This document shows, piece after piece, positions 1 to 6,271 of a DNA stretch of 8,572 nucleotides. Source of the stretch: Muribaculaceae bacterium (GTDB lineage: Bacteria; Bacteroidota; Bacteroidia; Bacteroidales; Muribaculaceae); contig JAEEVB010000097.1 of assembly GCA_016287065.1 (NCBI GenBank), forward strand, positions 1-8,572, in the 5' to 3' direction. The position numbers were made by a program, and so were the translations under genes. Below the pieces are notes generated by a model that had not been told where the DNA came from, did not search any database, and was given only the letters and a program-made list of their open reading frames with translations. Within the stretch, counting starts at the first letter, position 1; the number at the start of each line of letters is the position of its first letter.

Positions 1-1
1 A

Positions 2-37
2 TCCGAGTCCTCCGAGAACTCTGAGACCTCCGAGTAA
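2..37 (+). repeat. 9-bp-period direct repeat, possibly the 3' end of an upstream CDS
   Basis: The hexamer TCCGAG, once as TCTGAG, occurs at 2-7, 11-16, 20-25 and 29-34, an exact 9-bp period with a variable 3-nt spacer. The array starts at the window edge and probably extends upstream. Read in frame from base 2 it encodes SESSENSETSE followed by TAA at 35-37, so it could be the Ser/Glu-rich tripeptide-repeat tail of a protein whose body lies outside the window. It could equally be a non-coding simple repeat, since two of the other five frames also stay open across it. The repeat itself is certain; its coding status is not. Confidence 0.6.
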
Positions 38-51
38 CCAGCGACAATGCA

Positions 52-75
52 AAAGAACCGGCATCAGCCGGCTTT
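52..75 (+). terminator. small hairpin, weak terminator candidate
   Basis: CCGGC (58-62) pairs with GCCGG (67-71) around an ATCA loop. AAAG (52-55) can extend the stem with CTTT (72-75) if two A residues bulge out. It lies 14 nt after the possible stop codon at 35-37, where an intrinsic terminator would be expected, but only three T residues follow the GC stem, so it would be a poor rho-independent terminator. Confidence 0.3.
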
Positions 76-122
76 GCGTGCCACCTGCTTTGCGAGAGAA
101 ATTAAAACGTCGTCTTTGCAAC

Positions 123-169
123 CTTCTGTTCTTCTGTTCTTATGTCTAAAAAACTTCTGTCCTTCTGTC
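123..169 (+). repeat. interrupted octamer repeat CTTCTGTY (five units)
   Basis: Units lie at 123-130 and 131-138 (CTTCTGTT), 139-146 (CTTATGTC, one base changed), then a 7-nt spacer TAAAAAA, then 154-161 and 162-169 (CTTCTGTC). The units abut without gaps on either side of the spacer. No gene in either strand explains the pattern. It may be a dispersed lineage-specific intergenic repeat or a slippage-prone tract; the sequence alone does not say which. Confidence 0.7.
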
Positions 170-173
170 AAAA

Positions 174-224
174 GAGAATCCCGTTCGGTTGCGAGCCCTT
201 CGGGGTTCTCGCGCGCCAGCGCGA
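174..224 (+). other. GC-rich cluster of mutually exclusive hairpins
   Basis: Two hairpins abut with no gap. GAGCCC (193-198) pairs with GGGTTC (203-208) around a TTCG tetraloop, with one G-U pair. TCGCGC (209-214) pairs perfectly with GCGCGA (219-224) around GCCA. An alternative 9-bp stem, GAGAATCCC (174-182) with GGGGTTCTC (202-210), contains one U-G pair and uses the 3' arm of the first hairpin, so the two folds exclude each other. The block is much richer in GC than its surroundings and lies upstream of the apparent pap2 promoter, so if transcribed it belongs to an upstream transcript or a separate RNA. No known RNA family was recognised. Confidence 0.45.
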
Positions 225-262
225 CTACTTACCATCTCGCGGGCTTTGCTTGGGGCTTTGTG

Positions 263-294
263 TTGCACATTTTTGTATATTTCACTAATTTTGC
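263..294 (+). promoter_or_regulatory. Bacteroidetes-type promoter of the acid phosphatase gene
   Basis: TAATTTTG at 286-293 matches the Bacteroidetes -7 consensus TAnnTTTG. A TTG at 263-265 is separated from it by 20 nt, the usual spacing of the -33 element. Transcription would start near position 300 and give a leader of about 50 nt to the ATG at 352. This is the best promoter match in the window. Confidence 0.7.
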
Positions 295-351
295 ACAAAC
301 AAAAGAGATACATTAATTTAATAAGAGACATAACATTTAAATCAAAACATA

Positions 352-1203
352 ATGAAAAAGACTTGCTGGATGGTAGTCGCCATCATAATGGTTGCGATGA
401 GCATGAATGCTCAAGACAACACTGTGCAACCTTATTTTGAACTCAATCAGCTTCCCAAACTCATCAACATCATGCCCGCTCCGCCGGCTTTCGACAGCCC
501 TGAATTCTCCTACGATGTGGTGCGCTATGGTTGGGGCAAAAAGCAGCGGCTCGACCCCGATCGGGTGGCTCAAGCCATTGCCGATGCCGAGTGGGACGAC
601 CATACAAAGCTCTACAGTCTGTGGCAAGAAGCATTTGGTCTGCAAATTTCAGAAGCCAACACGCCCGAAATATGGAAACTGCTGGAAACCAGCCTTGCCA
701 CTACCGACCCCATGCGCAAGGAAACGAAGGAATTCTACCACCGTCAGCGCCCCTTTGAACGCTACAACGACGCCATGCCCTCGCACGAGGAGGCCGCACT
801 GCAAGGCGAAGGCAGTTATCCCAGTGGTCACAGCCTGCGTGGGTGGGGCATCTCACTGTTGCTGGCACAAATTGCCCCGGAGCGTGCCGAACAGGTTTTC
901 AAACGCGGATGGGACTACTGCAACAGCCGCGTGATTGTGGGCGCTCACTGGCAGAGCGATGTCGATAACAGCCGCACCGCTGCCAGCGTTGGTTTCTGCG
1001 CCCTGCAGGGAAGCGAGGAATTCATCGCACAGATGAAGAAGGCTCAAAACGAGTACAAGGAAAAAACAGGCCAGACCGGCATCAGTGTTGTTACGGCCGA
1101 TGCCGCAGCTCATCTTGAAGGCGCTTATAACCTGCTGCGACGGCCTGTAAGTTCCAACTATCGTGGCGTTGTGATTGAAAATGGCAAGAAAACGATGAGA
1201 TAA
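352..1203 (+). CDS. exported class A-type nonspecific acid phosphatase (PAP2 superfamily)
   Basis: The 283-residue product starts with a lysine pair and a hydrophobic stretch and has a likely signal peptidase site after Ala20 (MNA|QD), so it should act in the periplasm, releasing inorganic phosphate from phosphomonoesters. The three-part PAP2 phosphatase signature is complete: K126-x6-R133-P134, then P157-S158-G159-H160, then S192-R193-x5-H199-x3-D203. H199 is the expected phospho-acceptor and H160 the general acid. Length and soluble character fit bacterial class A acid phosphatases (PhoN/PhoC-like) better than the membrane-bound PAP2 lipid phosphatases. The ATG at 352 follows an A-rich leader and begins directly with the signal peptide. 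The gene has its own promoter and lies 107 nt from the next gene, with no clear terminator between. The family call is firm; the natural substrate is unknown. Confidence 0.9.
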   Translation: MKKTCWMVVAIIMVAMSMNAQDNTVQPYFELNQLPKLINIMPAPPAFDSPEFSYDVVRYGWGKKQRLDPDRVAQAIADAEWDDHTKLYSLWQEAFGLQISEANTPEIWKLLETSLATTDPMRKETKEFYHRQRPFERYNDAMPSHEEAALQGEGSYPSGHSLRGWGISLLLAQIAPERAEQVFKRGWDYCNSRVIVGAHWQSDVDNSRTAASVGFCALQGSEEFIAQMKKAQNEYKEKTGQTGISVVTADAAAHLEGAYNLLRRPVSSNYRGVVIENGKKTMR

Positions 1204-1248
1204 TTGCCCTTTCATTGCAAAATTGGCTTTTTATTGCGGGAAAATGTG

Positions 1249-1256
1249 TAACTTCG
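1249..1256 (+). promoter_or_regulatory. possible -7 element of the OPT transporter gene
   Basis: TAACTTCG differs from the Bacteroidetes consensus TAnnTTTG by one base and lies 54 nt before the OPT start codon. The nearest TTG triplets (1223-1225 and 1234-1236) are not at the ideal 19-21 nt spacing, so this is a moderate match. The OPT gene may have its own promoter or be read through from the phosphatase gene. Confidence 0.4.
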
Positions 1257-1310
1257 CAACTTGAAATACCCAATTGCTAATACAACTAATTATCAATAAT
1301 TATTAATCTT

Positions 1311-3308
1311 ATGAGTGACGAAACAACTAAAATTCAGGCCGAAGCGCCAGAACTGCAGCAGGAAGAAATACAGCTGCCCGAAAATGCGTTTCGCGAACTG
1401 AAGCCCGGTGAGAAATATATTCCTATTTTGAAACCGGATCGTAAGTATCCCGAGGTGACTCCCTATTCGGTGTCCATGGGACTTATCATGGCGGTGATAT
1501 TCAGTGCCGCTGCTGCCTATCTAGGACTGAAGGTAGGACAGGTCTTTGAGGCTGCGATTCCCATCGCCATTATCGCGGCAGGTATCGCAGGCGTGACAAA
1601 ACGCAAGAATTCGCTGGGCGAGAATGTGATTATCCAGTCGATTGGCGCTGCCAGCGGTATTGTGGTGGCAGGTGCCATTTTCACCTTGCCCGCCCTCTAC
1701 ATCTTGCAGCAGAAGTATCCCGAGATGACCGTCAACTTCCTCGAGGTCTTCCTCAGCTCGTTGTTGGGTGGTATTCTTGGTATTTTGTTCTTCATCCCCT
1801 TCCGCAAGTATTTCGTGAAGGAGAAACACGGCGACTTCCCCTTCCCCGAAGCTACTGCCACCACACAGGTGCTGGTTCAGGGACAGAAGGGTGGCGATCA
1901 GGCCAAGCCGCTGCTCATCGCCGGTCTTGTGGGTGGTCTCTACGACTTCCTGATGAGTTCCTTCGGATGGTGGAAAGAGGTGATTTCAACAACAGCCATT
2001 CCGGCCATGCAGAGCTTTGCCGACCAGACCAAGTATCTGTTCAAAGTGAATGTGAGTGCTGCTACTTTAGGACTCGGTTTCATTATCGGTTTGAAGTACA
2101 GCTTCATCATCTTCGCTGGTAGTGCATTCATCTGGTGGGTTATTGTTCCCTTGTTTGCGGCTGTGAGCCCCGAGATGGCTGCTATGCCCACCGACGACAT
2201 CTTCAAGAACTTTGCACGCTCGATTGGTATTGGTGGTATCGCCATGAGTGGTATCATTGGCATCATCAAGTCGTGGGGCGTGATCAAGAACGCAGTTGGC
2301 CTTGCCGGCAAGTCGTTCAAGAAAGGTGGTGCGGTGGAGAAAGAGGAGCGCACACAGCGCGACATCCCCATGAAGGCGCTGGTGTTTGCCCTTTGTGCCG
2401 CACTGATTGTTACCTTCGTGTTCTTCTGGATTGGTGTGATTCACAACCTGCCGCAGGCTCTCGTGGCTTTCATCGTAGTGGTGGTTATCGCATTCCTGTT
2501 TACCACGGTTGCGGCCAACGCTATTGCTATCGTGGGTAGCAACCCCGTGTCAGGTATGACGCTTATGACACTGATTATCGCATCGGGCATCTTTGTTGCC
2601 ATTGGCCTGAAAGGCTGGCAAGGCATCGTGGCCGCAATGATCATTGGTGGTGTGGTTTGCACCGCACTGTCCATGGCGGGCGGTATGGTGACCGATATGA
2701 AGATTGGTTACTGGATTGGTACCACACCTGCCAAACAGCAGGTTTGGAAGATGCTCGGCACCGTGCTTTCGGCAGCCACCGTGGGCGGTGTGATGATTAT
2801 TCTGAACAAGACTTACGGTTTCTATGAAGGCGCTGTTCCTGGTGAAGCACCTCTGGTTGCTCCTCAGGCCAACGCTATGGCAGCTGTGATCGATCCCTTG
2901 ATGACGGGTGGCGAGACACCATGGATACTCTACATTTGCGGTGCTATTCTTGCATGCCTGCTCAACTGGCTCAAGGTTCCCGCATTGCCATTCTCGCTGG
3001 GTATGTTCATCCCCTTCCAGTTGAACACTCCGCTCTTGATTGGCGGTATCGTCAGCTGGTTTGTCAGTACACGCAGTAAAGACGAGCGCCTCAACAAGGC
3101 TCGCATGGATAAGGGTACCCTCATCGCCAGTGGTTTCATTGCCGGTGGCGCCTTGATGGGCGTGGTGAGTGCCGCAATGAAGTTCGGCGGATTCAAGTAC
3201 GAGAGCCCGTTGGGCGACGGTCTGTCGAGCACGCTGGGCCTCGTGATGTATATCGCTCTGATTATCTTCTTTGTAGTAAGTTGCCTCAAAGCCAAAAAAG
3301 ACAACTAA
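1311..3308 (+). CDS. OPT-family oligopeptide transporter
   Basis: The 665-residue protein has a charged N-terminal tail of about 50 residues and then roughly 14-16 hydrophobic segments, beginning near residue 52 and ending near residue 658. This fits a full-length member of the OPT (oligopeptide transporter) family, secondary carriers in the inner membrane that import small peptides or metal chelates. Supporting features are the early AAYLGLKVGQVFEAAIP region (68-84), the PFPEATATTQVL region (177-188) typical of bacterial OPT proteins, and the GSNPVSGMT motif (409-417). The loop around 336-351 is highly charged and probably cytoplasmic. The ATG at 1311 gives a family-like N terminus. A strong terminator follows at 3344, so the transcript probably ends there. 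The substrate cannot be inferred; neighbouring genes suggest nothing specific. The family call is firm. Confidence 0.93.
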   Translation: MSDETTKIQAEAPELQQEEIQLPENAFRELKPGEKYIPILKPDRKYPEVTPYSVSMGLIMAVIFSAAAAYLGLKVGQVFEAAIPIAIIAAGIAGVTKRKNSLGENVIIQSIGAASGIVVAGAIFTLPALYILQQKYPEMTVNFLEVFLSSLLGGILGILFFIPFRKYFVKEKHGDFPFPEATATTQVLVQGQKGGDQAKPLLIAGLVGGLYDFLMSSFGWWKEVISTTAIPAMQSFADQTKYLFKVNVSAATLGLGFIIGLKYSFIIFAGSAFIWWVIVPLFAAVSPEMAAMPTDDIFKNFARSIGIGGIAMSGIIGIIKSWGVIKNAVGLAGKSFKKGGAVEKEERTQRDIPMKALVFALCAALIVTFVFFWIGVIHNLPQALVAFIVVVVIAFLFTTVAANAIAIVGSNPVSGMTLMTLIIASGIFVAIGLKGWQGIVAAMIIGGVVCTALSMAGGMVTDMKIGYWIGTTPAKQQVWKMLGTVLSAATVGGVMIILNKTYGFYEGAVPGEAPLVAPQANAMAAVIDPLMTGGETPWILYICGAILACLLNWLKVPALPFSLGMFIPFQLNTPLLIGGIVSWFVSTRSKDERLNKARMDKGTLIASGFIAGGALMGVVSAAMKFGGFKYESPLGDGLSSTLGLVMYIALIIFFVVSCLKAKKDN

Positions 3309-3343
3309 AAGATAGTTTATCAACATACTACTGTACCAACAAG

Positions 3344-3384
3344 TCGGGACGGTGCCAAATCGAAGGTTGCCGTCTCGATTTTTT
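3344..3384 (+). terminator. intrinsic terminator after the OPT gene
   Basis: TCGGGACGG (3344-3352) pairs with CCGTCTCGA (3370-3378) as a 9-bp stem with one G-U pair. Six T residues follow at 3379-3384. The 17-nt loop can form a further short CC/GG pairing. It stands 36 nt after the OPT stop codon. Confidence 0.85.
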
Positions 3385-3439
3385 CAGCAATGCCACAAAA
3401 AATGAAAGAGCAAATGTGTGATAATCGTGACGAAATAGC

Positions 3440-3448
3440 TATCTTTGC
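3440..3448 (+). promoter_or_regulatory. -7 element of the thymidine kinase promoter
   Basis: TATCTTTG at 3440-3447, followed by C, matches TAnnTTTG(C) exactly. No TTG lies at the ideal -33 spacing. Transcription should begin around 3453, giving a very short leader of about 25 nt to the ATG at 3478. Its position argues against the in-frame TTG at 3445 being a start codon, because that codon lies inside the promoter element. Confidence 0.6.
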
Positions 3449-3477
3449 AAACCGAATATAGAAATGACTATCAGAAG

Positions 3478-4107
3478 ATGAACAGCGTAGGCAAATTATA
3501 TTTCCGCTATGGAACGATGGGATCGGCCAAGACTGCAATGCTGCTCACTCAGGCTTATAACTTTGAGGAGCGAGGCATGAATTACCTGTGCATGAAGCCC
3601 ATTATCGACAATCGTGAGAAAGAGAACGTGATCAGGTCACGAATCGGCATTGAGCGCAAATGCTCGTGGATTTATCTCGAGATGGATCTCTATCGTTACC
3701 TCAAAGAGCTTTTCGAACACTCGCTCGTGGTGAAAGACTGGATTCTGATCGACGAGTCGCAGTTTCTCACTGCCGACCAGATCGACCAGCTGGCACGGGT
3801 GGTCGACGACTACGGGGTGAATGTGGTTTGCTATGGCCTGCGCACCGATTTCCAGTCTCATCTGTTCGAGGGATCGCGACGATTGCTGGAACTTGCCGAT
3901 ACTATCGACGAAATCAAGTCCACCTGCTCGTGCGGCCGAAAGACCATCATCAATGCCCGCATCGACAGTCAAGGCAACATCGTGACCGACGGCAACCAGG
4001 TAGAGATTGGCGGTGATGACAAATACGTGTCACTGTGCCGCCGTTGCTGGCGCAACCGACGCATCGAGAGTGCCTCACGCAACACACTGAAGTTTGAGGC
4101 CGAATAG
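3478..4107 (+). CDS. tdk: thymidine kinase (TK1 family, type II)
   Basis: The 209-residue product phosphorylates thymidine with ATP to give dTMP in the cytoplasmic pyrimidine salvage pathway. The P-loop is G12-TMGSA-K18-T19, the acidic catalytic motif is D92-E93-S94-Q95 with E93 as the probable base, the substrate-binding lasso region begins with GLRTDF (120-125), and four cysteines (C150, C152, C187, C190) form the structural zinc site of TK1-type enzymes. The length fits the family. I chose the ATG at 3478 over the in-frame TTG at 3445, because the TTG lies within the -7 promoter element and the product from 3478 begins just before the conserved LYFRYG strand. One unusual feature is Ala17 where many P-loops have Gly before Lys. 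The next gene starts 30 nt downstream and is probably co-transcribed. Confidence 0.93.
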   Translation: MNSVGKLYFRYGTMGSAKTAMLLTQAYNFEERGMNYLCMKPIIDNREKENVIRSRIGIERKCSWIYLEMDLYRYLKELFEHSLVVKDWILIDESQFLTADQIDQLARVVDDYGVNVVCYGLRTDFQSHLFEGSRRLLELADTIDEIKSTCSCGRKTIINARIDSQGNIVTDGNQVEIGGDDKYVSLCRRCWRNRRIESASRNTLKFEAE

Positions 4108-4137
4108 TTTAAAAACGAAGAAAGTGTCACAATAATA

Positions 4138-5034
4138 ATGAAAGCATTTAATTACAAAGACTTGATTATGATGGTGCTGGGCCTGGCGATCATGTCGTTT
4201 GGCTATGCCGCCTTCATCCTGCCCGAGAACATTGTTACAGGTGGTGTTGCGGGTATCTCGTCAATCATCTATTTTGCTACCGACCATGGCATCAACATTG
4301 CCATCCCCAACTACCTCATAAACCTCTTGCTGCTGGTAATCGCTTATCGTTCGGTGGGGCGGACGTTTGTGATTCGCACTGTCATTGGAGCTACCATTTT
4401 CAACATCATGCTGGGTGTGCTCACACCCTTGTTCACGCACCCCATTGTCAACGGACAGCCGTTCATGAGCGTGATCATAGGTGCCGTGTTCTGCGGTCTG
4501 GGCCTGGGCATCACCTACACCCACAATGGCAGTAGCGGCGGCACCGATGTGGTGGCTGCTATGGTGAGCAAGCACAGCAATGTGTCGTTTGGCCGCGTGA
4601 TGATGTACTGCGACCTCATCATCATCTCGTCATCGTGGTTCCTGTTCCATAATATCGAAACAATGGTGTTCGGTTACGTCTACCTCATCATCTTCTCGAT
4701 AGTGACCGACATGGTCATCAACAGCCGCAATCAGGCCATGCAGTTCCTCATTTTCAGCGAAAAGTGGCAAGAGATTGCCGATGAAATCAATACCGAGGCA
4801 CATCGTGGCTGCACCGTGCTCGATGGCACTGGATGGTACACCAAGCAAGACGTGAAAATTGTGCTCGTGTTGTGCCGCCGCTTCGAGAGCGCCCAGATTC
4901 AGCGCATCATCAAGAGCGTCGATGATCAGGCATTCATTTCAATGACTACTGCCAACAATGTGTATGGCACAGGATTTGACCACATGAAGGTCCACCTTCA
5001 TAAGCAAAAACAAGCTGCCGACCCAAAAAACTGA
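4138..5034 (+). CDS. YitT-family membrane protein (DUF161 plus DUF2179)
   Basis: The 298-residue protein has a membrane part of about six hydrophobic segments between residues 8 and 196, followed by a soluble domain of about 100 residues, matching the two-domain YitT family architecture. Recognisable features are the P29-ENIVTGGVAGIS motif (29-41), the glycine-rich GSSGGTDVVA motif (131-140), and in the C-terminal domain RGCTVLDGTGWYT (223-235) and VYGTGF (275-280). Members sit in the inner membrane. Their molecular function is not established, although a transport role is often suggested. The gene lies 30 nt behind tdk without an intervening terminator or clear promoter, so it is likely the second gene of that operon; this proximity need not mean a link to thymidine salvage. 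Family call firm, function unknown. Confidence 0.9.
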   Translation: MKAFNYKDLIMMVLGLAIMSFGYAAFILPENIVTGGVAGISSIIYFATDHGINIAIPNYLINLLLLVIAYRSVGRTFVIRTVIGATIFNIMLGVLTPLFTHPIVNGQPFMSVIIGAVFCGLGLGITYTHNGSSGGTDVVAAMVSKHSNVSFGRVMMYCDLIIISSSWFLFHNIETMVFGYVYLIIFSIVTDMVINSRNQAMQFLIFSEKWQEIADEINTEAHRGCTVLDGTGWYTKQDVKIVLVLCRRFESAQIQRIIKSVDDQAFISMTTANNVYGTGFDHMKVHLHKQKQAADPKN

Positions 5035-5124
5035 AAGACGAAAAACAGGAGGCGGTCATCTGATTTCATGACGCTATCCTAGACTTTTGCCGGTCGGCCA
5101 TTTCTAGTCTTTCAAGCTTTTTTT
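5032..5124 (+). terminator. candidate long-range or weak terminator after the YitT gene
   Basis: TGAAAGAC (5032-5039), which begins with the stop codon itself, is perfectly complementary to GTCTTTCA (5107-5114), and seven T residues follow at 5118-5124. Inside, AGACT (5081-5085) can instead pair with AGTCT (5106-5110), enclosing a GCC/GGC mini-stem near 5089-5098. The two pairings compete. Placement and T-run fit transcription termination, but neither stem is strong. Confidence 0.4.
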
Positions 5125-5366
5125 CCCAGAACTTCTTCTATAACTTGAGTGATATTGAATTTCATTCTTCTATGTTTTTTTGATCGAACGATTTCATGGT
5201 TTGGCGATGAAGTGATGGAATATAGTAGGGAGATGGTGTTCTTTTTGGGGAAATTGATGTTCGAAATGTCGCCACCGGTTAAACTTTTTAGGTAGTGACG
5301 TGGTCAAAAAGGCGGTTTTTGTGAGGTAAGCAAGAATCATTAATAAATGATATAATTATAACAATC
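5125..5366 (+). other. AT-rich intergenic region upstream of the outer-membrane protein gene
   Basis: No ORF of plausible size and no exact TAnnTTTG element was found here. Two short inverted repeats stand out. CAAAAA (5305-5310) and TTTTTG (5316-5321) flank GGCGG. ATCATT (5336-5341) and AATGAT (5346-5351) flank AATA, ending 15 nt before the start codon, where they could affect ribosome access or bind a regulator. The OMP gene probably uses a divergent or alternative-sigma promoter within this stretch, but its position cannot be assigned. Confidence 0.35.
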
Positions 5367-5963
5367 ATGAAAAAAATTATTTTAGTTTTATCAGCAGTGC
5401 TGATGAGTATGGGCGCAATGGCTCAAGTAGATTTTGGTGTTAAAGCAGGTTTTGATTTGACTAACTTCTGGGGCGAAGATCTGCCTCATGGCATGAAGCC
5501 GTCATATCAGGCCGGTTTGTTCATGGAGTATCATTTCAACAACAAGGTGTCGATTGCTCCCGAAGTTGTTTTTGCCAGCCAGGGCGGTAAGTTCAAGGCT
5601 GCCAAAGACTTTTTGGGTATCGATGTGTCGGCATTGGGCCTGAAAGATGTGGATATAACATTTAATACCAATTATGTGAACGTCCCCATCATGTTCAAGT
5701 ACTATGCAACCCCCAACTTCTCGATCGACCTGGGTCCTCAGGTGGGCTTCAATGTTTACAGCAAGATCTCGGGCGATAAACAGACAAAAGATGTGAAGGA
5801 TAACACAAAGACCGTGGACGTGGGTGTGGGCCTTGGCGCAACCTATTTCCTCACCGAGAATGTGTTCATCCAAGGTCGTTACACCATGGGCTTGACCAAG
5901 GCGTTTGACCAGGGCGACATGAAGAATGGCAACATCCAGTTGGCGTTTGGTTATAAATTCTGA
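5367..5963 (+). CDS. small outer-membrane beta-barrel protein (porin-like, PorT-type family)
   Basis: The 198-residue protein has a clear signal peptide (KK, hydrophobic core, site AMA|QV after residue 19). The rest is made of alternating, amphipathic beta-strand patterns and ends in YKF, the aromatic C-terminal signal recognised by the BAM insertion machinery. Segments typical of Bacteroidetes outer-membrane beta-barrel proteins include FGVKAGFDLTNF (23-34), VSIAPEVVFASQGGK (61-75), TNYVNVPIMFKYY (101-113) and FSIDLGPQVGFNV (118-130). The size suggests a barrel of about eight strands. It is probably transcribed alone: a 332-nt gap precedes it and a strong terminator follows. The family has diverse and mostly unknown roles, and nothing here identifies a ligand. 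Confidence 0.88.
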   Translation: MKKIILVLSAVLMSMGAMAQVDFGVKAGFDLTNFWGEDLPHGMKPSYQAGLFMEYHFNNKVSIAPEVVFASQGGKFKAAKDFLGIDVSALGLKDVDITFNTNYVNVPIMFKYYATPNFSIDLGPQVGFNVYSKISGDKQTKDVKDNTKTVDVGVGLGATYFLTENVFIQGRYTMGLTKAFDQGDMKNGNIQLAFGYKF

Positions 5964-6002
5964 GAATAAGAGAGTATTTTTGTTCTGACAAGTGAAAAGT
6001 AC

Positions 6003-6032
6003 GGGGCTGCCACGGGTTGGTAGCCCCTTTTT
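6003..6032 (+). terminator. intrinsic terminator after the outer-membrane protein gene
   Basis: GGGGCTGCCA (6003-6012) pairs with TGGTAGCCCC (6018-6027) as a 10-bp stem with one G-U pair around a CGGGT loop. Five T residues follow at 6028-6032. It is a textbook rho-independent terminator 39 nt after the stop codon. Confidence 0.92.
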
Positions 6033-6167
6033 GTCATTATTTGGCAATGAGATGGAGGTGAGGGATTTACGACAAGAAAAAGAGGCTTAAAAATAATAGA
6101 GGTGTTAAAAAGCAAAAAAGTTGAATTTTAATTGGGGAAAAATAGCAGAAAATCGTTAGGAATTCAG

Positions 6168-6176
6168 TAATTTTGC
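6168..6176 (+). promoter_or_regulatory. -7 element of the purH-mreB promoter
   Basis: TAATTTTG at 6168-6175, followed by C, is an exact match to TAnnTTTG(C). The -33 region lacks a clear TTG. Transcription would begin near 6182, leaving a leader of about 118 nt to the purH start chosen here. The A-rich stretch at 6060-6150 upstream holds nothing else recognisable. Confidence 0.65.
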
Positions 6177-6206
6177 ATACTCAAAAGCCTAGTACCTAAC
6201 AATTGC

Positions 6207-6231
6207 CGTGTGAAAAGCTGATTTTCATGCG
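6207..6231 (+). other. stem-loop in the purH leader
   Basis: CGTGTGAAAA (6207-6216) pairs with TTTTCATGCG (6222-6231) as a 10-bp stem with two G-U pairs around a GCTGA loop. The 3' arm contains the ATG (6227-6229) of a 14-codon upstream ORF, so the fold would hide that start. There is no T-run directly after it, so it is not a terminator. It does not resemble the ZTP (pfl) or purine riboswitches known to control purine genes. Confidence 0.45.
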
Positions 6232-6271
6232 CAGTTATAGAGTGCTCATGGCTGATGAACATAGGACCTAA
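6227..6271 (+). other. possible leader-peptide ORF upstream of purH
   Basis: An ATG at 6227 opens a 14-codon frame reading MRSYRVLMADEHRT and ending with TAA at 6269-6271, 28 nt before the purH start. A second in-frame ATG lies at 6248. It uses three arginine codons (CGC, AGA, AGG). It lies wholly inside the predicted leader and its start is in a hairpin arm. Translation is unproven and short ORFs of this size arise easily by chance. Confidence 0.25.

Noticed and set aside
1..225. CRISPR array or tRNA in the repeat-rich start of the window
   Set aside because: The repeats are 6-9 bp long without unique spacers of uniform length, and no cloverleaf or T-loop sequence is present.
47..316. 89-codon + strand ORF in the region before the phosphatase gene
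   Set aside because: It runs through the octamer array, the hairpin block and the promoter, has a low-complexity composition and resembles no protein family.
2550..3326. 258-codon - strand ORF opposite the OPT gene
   Set aside because: It lies antisense to a clear transporter gene and its His-, Gln- and Thr-rich, non-hydrophobic sequence is the usual shadow of a membrane-protein gene.
3445..3477. Extended N terminus of thymidine kinase from a TTG start
   Set aside because: The TTG is inside the TATCTTTG promoter element, and the added residues precede the conserved start of the TK1 fold.
6155..6200. Inverted repeat GTTAGG (6155-6160) and CCTAAC (6195-6200) flanking the purH -7 element
   Set aside because: Only six base pairs with a 34-nt gap; a match of this size is expected by chance.
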